In this document: piece by piece, positions 1-9,899 of the stretch | Layout of the letters: every line of letters begins with the position of its first letter | How positions within the stretch are numbered: position 1 is the first letter of the stretch | NCBI RefSeq assembly: GCF_000611645.1 | Contig: NW_014013134.1 | Coordinates: 1-22,810 of the forward strand | Reading direction: 5' to 3' | Length of the DNA stretch: 22,810 nt | Origin: Monoraphidium neglectum | Lineage: Eukaryota > Chlorophyta > Chlorophyceae > Sphaeropleales > Selenastraceae | The notes under the pieces: model-generated | What the model saw: the letters and a program-made list of their open reading frames with translations, nothing else | Database searches by the model: none | Told to the model about the DNA's origin: nothing | Translations under genes and position numbers: made by a program

Positions 1-19
1 CCCCGCCCCGCCCTTCAAG

Positions 20-443
20 GTACGCTGACGAGGACGCGGCCGCCAACTATATGTACGGCCTGGAGTGCCTCTTCAGATTCTTCTCGTACGGCCTGGAGAA
101 CAAATTCAAACCCGAGCTGTACCGCGACTTTGAGGGCGTCGTGCTCCGCGAGTTCAAGCAGTACAACGGACTGTACGGACTGGAGAAGCTCTGGGCGTTC
201 CACCACTACTGCGGACTGCCCGCGGACTGCGACCTGGAGGTGGACCCAGACCTGAAGGAGCTGCTGGAGGGGCCCTACAAAACCCTGGACTGCTTCAGGG
301 ACGAGCAGCGGCGGCGCGAGGCGGCGGCGGCGGCGGCGGGGCCGCAGAAGGGCCAGAAGGCGCCGCCGGGCGGCGCCGCGCAGCAGCAGCAGCAGCAACA
401 GCAGCAGGAGGCAGGCAACGGGGCAACCCCCAAGGCAGGCTGA
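20..443 (+). CDS. LARP1: LARP1-type La-related protein, C-terminal DM15 exon (partial)
   Basis: This is the last exon of a LARP1-like gene whose 5' part lies left of the window. It encodes two DM15 helical-hairpin repeats: one around YGLECLFRFFSYGLE (from about 51) and one around LYGLEKLWAFHHY (from about 174), then a PYKTLDCFRDE segment. The closest remembered match is the plant form, which has YGLEKYWAFHHY. In animal LARP1 the DM15 region binds the m7G cap and first nucleotides of 5'TOP mRNAs in the cytoplasm and controls translation of ribosomal protein mRNAs. After the DM15 region come a basic/Ala stretch and nine Gln codons (381-407), then TGA at 441-443. The exon start is uncertain: the frame is open to the window edge, but a pyrimidine-rich tract ending in AG at 18-19 could be the acceptor. 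The La motif and RRM are not in view. Confidence 0.88.
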
Positions 444-1878
444 GGCGCCGCCGCGTGGCGGCGGCGCGGCGGCGGCAGGTGCTCGGCGCAGGCCCCTGGC
501 CCAGCAGACCGCGGCTGTGCTGCTGCTCAGGTCGTTTCCCCGCACCGCGGGGCCGCGCGGCGCATGCCCGGGCTCAACGCGGCTGAGCCTGCGACAGCCG
601 GGTGCCTGTGCACGCACGCCGTGGCCAGCTTGCCGCGGGTCGCCGCGGCGGCGCAATTTGCGGCCCTGTGCGCGGCGGCTGGGGCTTTTGACGACCCTTC
701 CTGGCGCTGGAGCGGGTTGGGCGAAGCAACTGTGGTCCGGAGCCAGGCTGCGGCTGCAACTTGCGCGCAGCACGCGCGCGTGTCGCGGGGGCCATGGCGC
801 GCGTGGCGTTGCCCTTGTGCAGTTGCACGCGCCGGGCCCGCGGCCTTCCCCCTCGTCCGGCAAGCGCGCAGCTCTCTACTATGCGCCGCTGCGACCCGCG
901 GCGCCAAGCGCGTCCGCGGGCGTGACGGCGCCTGGCGCGGCCGGCGTGCGGCCGCTGGCCCTGCCTCAGCTCTCCGCTTCGTTTGTTGGACTGCGTGATT
1001 TAGCATCCGAAACCCCCTCAGGATTGTCGGCCCCAGGCCCGCCTTCCAAACACCCACGGTGCCAGCCCTCGACAATAGCTGCAGCAGCAGAGCACCTCGC
1101 TGCAGCCCGCGCGAGCCGTACTGTGGCACTCAGGTCCCCTCCCCCCCTTCCGTGGGGCAAACTGGAACCCAGCGCCGCGGCACGCGCCGTTCGCCGCGCG
1201 CGTGCCCATTGGCGCGCAGCGGGCGCGCTGGCGCGGGGCTCGGCCGGTCCGGCAGCTCTCGGCAGCCCAAGCGGCGCCCACACCCACGAGCAAGAGCACG
1301 CACACGCGCACGAGCGAGCGAGCCGCGAGGTGTGTGTCACAGAAGCGCCGCCTTGTCGGCGTGTCTCCCCACAACACGAATGGCGGCCCCTCCCCTCATA
1401 TCGAGGAGCGGGCATGCCGCCAAAAAAAACGCGAGCGTGGCCGCTTGACTCCGTTGCTATCCTCTTCATGCTGCTTCCTCCCCTGCTGCGTGCGTGCCAT
1501 GCCACCACCAACACCCCCTGCGCGGTGCCGCCCCCTCATCTCCACCTTTCTCTACGTTGGCTGCTCTTGCCAAACTGCGGTATGGGGTACCTGGAGCGGT
1601 GCCAGCCGCAACCCTTTGCGCTTTCCTGCGGGCGCCATACTGCCTATTTGTTGATGGGGTGGGAGAATTTACTTGGCGATCATTGTGAAGTTGATGCCGC
1701 GCGTTGGGCCAGAGCCGGTAACAAGTTCAATTGTGTGGCAGGTTGGCAGCAAGGAGTAAATGTGGATCAGGGTGAATGAAGTATGAAATACACTTTGTAT
1801 GGCAAGCACAGACTCACAGTCATGTACAGTCACGCAGGCTTGCTGGGCCCACATGCCCGTGCACACGCGCGCACAAAC

Positions 1879-1951
<73 letters not shown>

Positions 1952-2053
1952 CACGCACTCACCAACTCACGCACACATACACTCATAAACGCACACATAC
2001 ACACACATACACACACACATGAACACATACATCCCACCAACAACAAATATGTG
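444..2053. other. intergenic region between two converging gene ends
   Basis: No supported gene was found here. Open frames exist on both strands, but they overlap each other in GC-rich sequence and show no recognisable domain. The region should hold the 3' UTRs of the LARP1-like gene (plus) and the CDCA7-like gene (minus). I did not find the algal poly(A) signal TGTAA on either strand, so the transcript ends cannot be placed. The right part is dominated by a CA microsatellite. Confidence 0.6.
1884..1949. repeat. (CA)n microsatellite, about 33 units
   Basis: This is a pure CA dinucleotide run inside a wider CA-rich stretch (about 1857-2025) broken by CG, AT and AA steps. It lies in the intergenic space close to the 3' end of the minus-strand gene. 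It is probably unstable in length. Confidence 0.97.
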
Positions 2054-2408
2054 CTAGTGGTAGCAGATGGTCGCCTGGGAATCCCAGGGCGCCTGCACAG
2101 CGCTCCCCTCGGGCGGCCGCTGGCCCTCCACCTCCCGCCACAGCGGGTCAGGCTGCGCTGGAACGCCCACAGGCCCCAGCGCCGTGCGAGAGGCCGGGAC
2201 GCACGCACGCTCTTGATCCAAACGAACGCCACATCCCCCCTGCTGCTGGTGGTGGTGCTGCTGCTGCTGCTGGTGCTGCTGCTGCTGCTCCTCCTCCTTT
2301 TGCTGGTGCATTTCCCGCTCCTGCTGCTGCTGTTGCTGTTGCTGCCGCTGCTGTGGTGCCAGCTCCTGCTGCTCCTGCTGCTGATGCTGCCGCTGCCGCT
2401 GATGCTCG

Positions 2409-2458
<50 letters not shown>

Positions 2459-3343
2459 CACACCTGGCAGGCCAGCCACAGTCAGGGCACTGCCGACGCC
2501 AGCCGTCCAGAAGCCCATGTTTTGGCCAGCCCCCTTGGCCGCGATCGGCTTCACGCCAGAAAAGCGCAGGGACGCACCGGCGCCCCCGTCAGGCGCGACC
2601 AGCAGCGCGGCGCATCTGTGGGGTTGCGGGCAGGGCGCGCCAGGATGCGGACAGGGCGGGGGTGAGGCGGGATTTTAAAAAGGGGTGAGACACAGACACG
2701 GCCCACGCCTGGCGCCTGCAGCGCGTTCGCAGCACACGCGCGCCCTCCGCCGCGCCCCCGAGCGCCCCTGCGACCGCTGCCCGGCCCGCAGACGCGCTCT
2801 CTCTTGGCAACGCGCTCTCTATCAACGTCCGCCGCGCCGCGCGCCGCGCCGCACCCGACATACGCGGCGCTGTCCTCCTTGACGGCAACCTTCACGCGCC
2901 CCTTGCCTCCCGCCAGCGCCCTGCTGCCCTCAAATAGGTCAAGCTTCAGGATGAGGTAAGGCCGCTGCCCCTTGTGCTTGGCGGGCGCCGCGCTCTCGGG
3001 CCGCTCCGCGAGTCGCCCCTCCAGCACGTGCGTCGGCGCGCCTGCAGACCACGACGGCGCTGCCGAGCTGCCTCCCGGCCTGCGCGGTGTGTGCCCCGTG
3101 GAGGCCGCTTGGTCGGGCTGCGGCGCCGCGTCCCCCGAGCGCTGCCGCGGCGCGGGGGCGGGCTGGGGGGTGGACGCGCCGCCGGCGCCGCCGCCGCTGC
3201 TGCGGCCGCGGCCGCTGCTGGCGCTGTCCGCCTCGTCCCCTTCGCGCCGCGCCGCCCGCTCCGATGCGTGCGGCGCCGGAGCCGGCGGCTGCGGCGGCGC
3301 GCGCGGGGGTTGCAGCGCGCCGCAGCCGGCTGTGGCCACTGCG

Positions 3344-3393
<50 letters not shown>

Positions 3394-3906
3394 AAGCGGG
3401 ACGTTTATCCTGCCCGGCAGTGGCCTTGAGCGGTCCGGCTGATCGACGCCGCTGAAGCAAGCCGCGTGGCTCACCGCCGCCGACGACACGGCCGGCGCCC
3501 CTGCGCCACCCGGCCCCACCAAACCGCCGCTCGCCCACCCGCCGCAGCTGCCAGCCACCCCCGCGCTCGCGGCCGGCGAAGGCCTCGCTGCCGCCCCCGC
3601 CGCCGCCGCACGCGGCGCGGGCACAGGCTGCGTCGCCCGGCCCGCGCTCGGCTGGGCGGAGGGGGGCGGCATGCGCGCGCGGTCTGGCAGTTGGTACCCC
3701 TCTGCTGCCGCCGGGTCTGCCGCCGCCAGCGCGCGCAGCAGCCTCTGGTACTCGGCCCTCAAAGGGGCCGCGTGCGCCGCGCCGCACACCATCATTGAGT
3801 GCAGGCAGGGCATGACCGCCCCTACCCATGCCGCCGCGGTCTGGCTTCGGCCGGCACCGCCGCCATCATGCTGCCGCTGCTGCTCCTGCTGCTGCTCCTG
3901 CTGCTG

Positions 3907-3942
<36 letters not shown>

Positions 3943-4835
3943 ATCCTGGCCCTGCGGCCGCGGCTGATCCAGCAGCCAAGTGCAGAACCTGAGCCCTGCC
4001 AGTGCCAGCTCCAGGCTGTAGCTATCCGGCCGCACAACCCCCAGCGCGCGCGCGCCACCGCTGCCGCCGCCCCTGCCCTGCGCTGCCGCGGCCGCCGCGG
4101 CCGCGGCGACGGAGCCCTCGCCTTCGCCGGCTGCCCACGCCCTCAGGACCGGCGAGTCCGGTTGGGGCATCCCCAGCAGCCGGCTGAGCTCCAGGTCTGC
4201 CGCCGCCGCCGCACTCGCGTCGAGCGGCCGCCAGCAGGCGCCGCGCTGCTGCGGCGGCAGCGCCGCGAGCGCCTCCGCGGCCGCGGCGGCCGGGAGCTGG
4301 CGCGCGACTTGGAGGAGCGCGTGGCGCAGCAGGACGGACAGCAGCAGCGCGGCGGCGGCGGCGAGCTGGGGCTGTGTGACGGGCCTGCAGCTCCTGAGGG
4401 GGCCATCGCTGGGATGGCGAGGGGCAAGAGGAGCGGCGGGGCGGGTGGGGCGGCGGGTTTCGAGGGGGTGGCGTGTGCGCAACCAGGCTTCACCGGGAGG
4501 CACCTGCTGCGCCCACGCAGGCGGCAGCCTGTGCTCGTCTCATCACAAATGGTAGCGGCCTGCCCTAGTCACTCTGTGACCCAGGCTTCCACCCCAGCAG
4601 CTGGCCGTGGCCTGCTGCTTGATTACAGGGCCCATGCTTCTACACAGAAGAATGTTCGAAGCAGGGCAGACCCACCCGCGAGAGGCTCACCCAAACAACA
4701 CCGGCGCTCCGCCAGCGCCATCAAGGTGTCCCTGCCCCGGCGGCGGCGGCAGCGCCATGCCGCCCGGCTGCTTCAGCAGCCGCTGCGCCAGCTTGTAAGC
4801 CTGCAGCTGCGCCGCCAGCAGCCCCGGCGCCAACG

Positions 4836-4900
<65 letters not shown>

Positions 4901-5668
4901 ACGCCCGCGGCCAGCAGCTGCACGAGGGGACGTAAAAGGCAAGGCAGGAAGAGCCGCAGCGCCGCCGCCGACAGCATGCCTGGCTGGCCAAACAGGGCAA
5001 CCAACAGGTGCAGCGCATTCACGCCCCTGTGCAGCGCCAGCGGCGACTGCGTGGCCGCGGCCTGCTGCAGCAGCAGCCGGAAGTGGACTCCGAGCAGCGT
5101 ATGCAGCAGCGCCGGCGAGCCGCCGCCGCCACCAAAGCAGCCCGCCGCCAGCGCCGCGGCGCCGCCCGCGTCGGCCATGGCACTAGCGGCCAGGGCTGTC
5201 AGCAGCACCTCCTGTTGTGGCAGCGCGTCCGCCGCCGACAGGCTGCGCGTGAGGCTGGAAAGCAGCTTGCGCAGCAGCGCGAATCCCAGGGCGTCCCCCC
5301 CTTGAACAAGCAGGGGCACCGGCGGCCGGTAAGGCTGCTGCGGCGGCTGCCGTGCATTTGAGCCTGGGGAGGCGGGAAGCTTCACGCCGTCCAGGAGGAA
5401 GCTGCCGTCGGCTGCCAGGTCAGCGAGGGTGCGGAGCACTTCAGGAAGCAGCTTCAGGGGGCTCATCTGTTTGAGGGCAAGGGAGCGGGGATAATCAAGA
5501 GCTTTTCATCATGCATGGTATGAACATCAACAGATTAGTGATTCAGCATGAATGCAAGCTCAGCCACAAGCAGCAACGCGAGCCAGCCCAAGCCCCCGCC
5601 CCACCCGGCCACCCTGGGATGCCTGCCTCACCATGAGCGCGGCGACCGCCTGCCGCAGCCCTTCGTCA

Positions 5669-5708
<40 letters not shown>

Positions 5709-7200
5709 GCGAGGGGGCCCCGCCGCTGGACAGCTGGCTGCGTACGTCGCAGACCGTTGACACCGACATGTGGAGGATGGCTGAGAGGGACTGCGGGGTT
5801 GCAGGGTGTGTGGATGGTCGGGTGGTCGGGTGGTGGCTACGTGGCCGGGTGTGCCGAATGGGTGAGAGTGAGCGATTGACGGAGGCGGCCGGTGAGCGTT
5901 GACGGTCTGTGGTAGCTGGGGAGGGGAGCCGCAAAGCAGAAGTGATGCCGCAAGCGTCTGCGGGTCCAGGGGCCGCCGCCAAGCGGCCCCGCAGGCCGCC
6001 TCACGGCATCGGCTTGACAATCCAGGGCTGAGTCGAGGCAATCATGCATTGCGGCACCCCAGTATGTCCACGGCTGCGGTATCAGCACTCATCCCCACAA
6101 CCCCCCACCCGCACCTCTCCCAAAGCCAAGGCCAAGCCCCTTGCCCGCTGCCGCGCCGCCGCCCCGCCCCCGCCGCCGTCCCTCCCGCTTAGCCCGAGCT
6201 GCGGCGGCGCCGCGGCGGCTCCGGCCGCGGCGCGCAGCATGGCCAGCACCGTCAGCAGGACCCCGCTCTGCCACTTCAGCAGGGACGGAGGGTGGCCCGC
6301 GCAGTACAGCTCGCGCTGACGCGCCTCCAGCACCGCGCCCATGCCCTCCAGCACCTGCGGTGTTGGTGTGTGAATGATCACAATTGCAGGGATTTGAAGG
6401 TTTGGGTCGCAACAAGGCCTCGATTCAGTTGAGGAGGCAACCGGCCCTCAGCCGCCGCTCTATATCCCAGGATTTAGCGGCACTCGTGTGGCAGCTGCGG
6501 TGTCAGCGGGCATCCAGCAGCCACCACTGCGCTGCATGCCCGTCGTCCAACCCGCCGCCTCACCTCCAGGAGCCTGCAGGACCATCGGCCGTCCCGCACC
6601 ATCGCCGACAGCACCGCCCCCACCATGCCGCCCCGCAGCGCGCCTACCATGCCCACACCCGCCCCGCCGCCGCCGCGGCCGCCGCCCAGCGCGGCGGCCG
6701 CCGCGTCAGGGTTGGTCCAGTCCATGGCAAACGCGGCGGCGCGCCCCGCCTCGTCAGCCCCGTCGAAGGGGAAGCCGTCAAACAGCCCGCCCGTCTGCGG
6801 CAGCCGCGACAGCACCCACGATATGTGCGCCAGGCTCGCGCCCCGCAGGGGGTCGACAGCCGCCCGCAGCCACATCTTGACCATCCATACGGCCGCGTCC
6901 GGCGGCGCGCCGCTGCCGCCGGGCTGCCCGCCGCCGCCGCCCCAGGGCGCGGACAGGACCGACGGCACGGCGCGCGGCACCCACGCCGCCAGCACGACCG
7001 CCATCTGGCGGTGCTGGGCGCTGGTGCAGTGGCACCAGAACAGCTGCAGGCCGCCGTGCGGCGCGAGCAGGCGCCCCTCCAGCTCTCGCCACGTCAGCCG
7101 CTCGGCCTGCAGCTGCAGCGCGTACACGCGCGCGAGCGCGCATGTCGCGAGGTCGACGGTCATGCGCCGCTCCGCGTTGCTGCCTCTGAAATGGACGGCC

Positions 7201-7296
<96 letters not shown>

Positions 7297-9842
7297 GCCG
7301 GGGACGTCCCCTGCTGCTGCTGCTGCTGCTCCAACCGCTCCACCAACCCCTTCCGCGCCTCAAACGTGGCCGCGTGCAGCCGCTCGAGCGGCAGCAGCAG
7401 CGATGGGGCCGCGGCAGCCTCGAGCTGCGCTATCGCCGCCAGCCGCTCCCTCGGCGCCGCCGGCAGCGCCGCCGCGCCGGCGCTCGCAGCCAGTGCGGCA
7501 GCTGCGGCGGCGGCGGGCGGCTCAAGCCACTGTGAGGATTCGGCCACATCTGGGGCGGCGGCGCTGAGGACTGCGTACACCAACGCGAGGGCGTTGTTGC
7601 GCAGCTGCGGGCGGCAGGCGGGGCGGCAGTGAGAAGCGCTGGGTGCGTGTGATTGCCTGGCTGCAAAGCAACAGCGCAAACAAAACAGCAACAGGCTGTG
7701 CTGATTGGCCCCGATTGAGGGGTTGGTCATTGCAAATCGAACAACTTCAGCACGCAAAGGGCACCGGCAACGGTGCGTTCGCTCATGCACTCACGCGTAC
7801 ACGCGTGTTTGCCCAAGCGCAAGTGGGCGCGCGCGTGTGCGCGCACGCGTGCGCGCGCGCACACCCACACACACACACACACACACGCACATGCGTGCGC
7901 ACGCACACACATACACATAATTGCACACACGCGTACGCGCGCGCCCGTGCACACCCCATTCCACTCCCCACCTTTGCATCAAACGGCCCCCGCGGGTCCA
8001 GCAGCCGCGCCACGGGCTCCCCAAGCAGCAGCCCCGCGTGGCGCCCCAGCGGCCGCGCCGCCGCCTGCAGGTGCGCCAGCAGCACCGCCAGGATGCTGCT
8101 CTGCGCGTGGCGGAACGCTTCGAGCAGCGGCAGCGCCTCCTGCCGCGCGTCGAGCGCGGCGGGGTCGTCGCCGCCGCGGGCGCCGCGCAGGCGGAGCGGG
8201 CCCATCTCGCGGGGCTTTGGGGGAAAGGGAGAGCAGAGGGCGTTGGGCGGTGGGTTGTGCTGCGACAAGGAGCAGCAGCGGCAGCAGCAGCAGCTGCAGC
8301 AGCAGCGGCGGCAGCGGCGGCAGCTGCAGCAGCGGCAGAGGCCTCTCGCACACGCCCAGCCACTTGCATGTGTGTCCTTCAATTCAATGTTGACGCCCTC
8401 CCACCCCCACACAACCTCCTCCTCAACTCACCTGGCTGAAGTCCTGCGCCGTCCCGGTCAGCAGCATCACCTGCTCGTACTCATCCAGCAGCTGCCCCAT
8501 CATCTTCACCACCCGCCCGCCGAGCTTCCGCACCGCCGCGGCCCCCGGCCCCGCGCGCCGTACCAGCGCTCGCAGCAGCTCCACCGCGCCCGACAGCAGC
8601 GCCGCGCGGGCGGCCGGGTCGGACGACTTCAGATCTAGGAACGGCTGGTGGCAGGTGAGGAGGTTCGAGATGTCCAAGGAAACGACCCCCAGGGGCAGAA
8701 CATGGGCCATCTCTTTGAGGAGGGCGACCGCGGCCTCGAGCTCAGAGTGAGTCAGGCGGAAGCTGCGGCCCTCGAACGACAGCGGCGCCGCGGCTGCGGG
8801 CGGGCGGAGGGATTCGGGGGGGAGCGAGGGGGCTTGGCAAGGGGCAGGGGCTGTGGATGCAAGTCACGGATGCAGCAGGGGTACAATCTGGAGAGGCTGC
8901 ACCGGGGTCCCCCCCGGGGTCGGCCCGGGAGGCTGCGCACGGGCCTGCAAATTGGCAGGCGGTGCGCGCTGGCTGCCTGTTGAGCTTTGCGTCCCCTTGG
9001 CGCGGATTGCCGAGAGCTAACCCCCTGCGCAACCCCCACCTGGTGAGCCGGGGAACTGCCTGCTGTCCACGACTGCCCGTGGCTCGTCCCATTGGAAATA
9101 GAGGTCAAGGCACCGCTGCAGCAGCGGCGCGCCGTAGCGCCGCGCCGCCTCGGCTTGCGCGGCCGCAGACGGCGCCTCGGTGAGGCGCCGGAAGTCGGCC
9201 AGGCAGGCCGTGAAGGCCCCGCCCTCTTCCTCGGCGCGCCGCGAGGCGCCTTGCTGCAGCTCGTGGTGCTCATCCTCCTCCAGCGGCCGCCAGGGCGCCA
9301 TGGCTGCCGGCGACGGGCGGGCCGCTTCCGCATCGGTGCGAGCGCTCAGGCCGCCCGCTGCAAGCCGAGCAGGCTGCGCGGGTCGCGGGGCGGCTTCGTC
9401 GTCGCCGCCATCCTGCGAGTCATCTAAGATTATGGGATCCGACGAGGCGCCCGCACGCGCATCGCCGCCGCGCCCGCGCCCCTCGCCACGGTCGCCGCTC
9501 CGCCATGGCTCGACTGCCGCCTGGGCCTCCGCTTCGGACCACTCCCTGCCCCCCGCCGGCGCACGGCGCGCGGCGCCGCCGCCACCAGCCCTCGCGGACG
9601 GCGCAACCCGCGGCGCCGGATGGGCGTGCTGCAGGTGCTGCGCCTGCCGGCCCAGCTGCGTTTCGCGGATCCACCGCGGCAGCCGCGCCCGCCTGTCCAG
9701 CGCAGGCGCAGCGCCAGCCGCTGCGGCGTGCACGGGCACGGGCGCGCCCGCCCGCTCCCCCGCACCACCTTGGCTGAAGCCGGGGGCGCTGTCGCCGGGG
9801 AAGTCTCCCGCGCGGATTGAATCACACTCCAGCGCTAGCAAA

Positions 9843-9899
<57 letters not shown>

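Larger units (their letters stand above)
2054..4393 (-). other. exons 12-13: helical end, Gln-rich tail and short unidentified beta-like segment
   Basis: Exon 12 (4393-2855) opens with helices (LLSVLLRHALLQVARQLP) that would close the helical region. Then come Gln/Glu runs, another helical piece (MPCLHSMMVCGAAH) and a long Pro/Ser/Ala-rich part. Across intron 12 (2854-2616) the reading joins LKLDLFEG...VKVAVKEDSAAYVG to CAALLVAPDGGAGASLRF and GVKPIAAKGAGQNMGFW. This is a coherent short segment with beta-like character that I do not recognise. The tail is polyGln with His/Arg/Glu and ends ATICYH-TAG. The exon 12 acceptor could be 9 nt further in. Confidence 0.5.
4691..8793 (-). other. alpha-helical repeat region, exons 6-11, MMS22L-like (tentative)
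   Basis: Exons 8793-8432, 8214-7972, 7604-6564, 6354-6115, 5790-5632 and 5466-4691 encode long amphipathic helices rich in Leu/Ala, typical of HEAT/ARM-like scaffolds. Recognisable stretches are ELEAAVALLKEMAHVLPLG, GGLQLFWCHCTSAQHRQ, AAVWMVKMWLRAAVDPLRG and LRLFLPCLLRPLVQLLAAG. From memory, the order and spacing of the last three resemble human MMS22L (IIQLFGWDDI, VRSWIRCVLQM, VELLLPGILKCLVLV). This is a by-eye similarity to a fast-evolving family and could be wrong; any HEAT-like scaffold is an alternative. Low-complexity Gln and Gly runs interrupt the helices. Donor and acceptor phases are all zero except the first and last junctions. Confidence 0.4.

Noticed and set aside
517..1779. 420-codon plus-strand open frame after the LARP1-like stop
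   Set aside because: GC-rich sequence gives long frames on both strands here. No domain, splice or codon pattern separates it from the opposing frames; it most likely lies in a 3' UTR or intergenic region.
1799..2665. Plus-strand 288-codon frame with His-Thr and poly-Leu runs
   Set aside because: The text is translation of the CA microsatellite and of the antisense of the minus-strand CAG tracts.
6384..7535. Plus-strand 383-codon frame with long poly-Leu
   Set aside because: Antisense of exon 8. The minus strand has phased splice sites and sensible helices, and the Leu run is the complement of the Gln tract.
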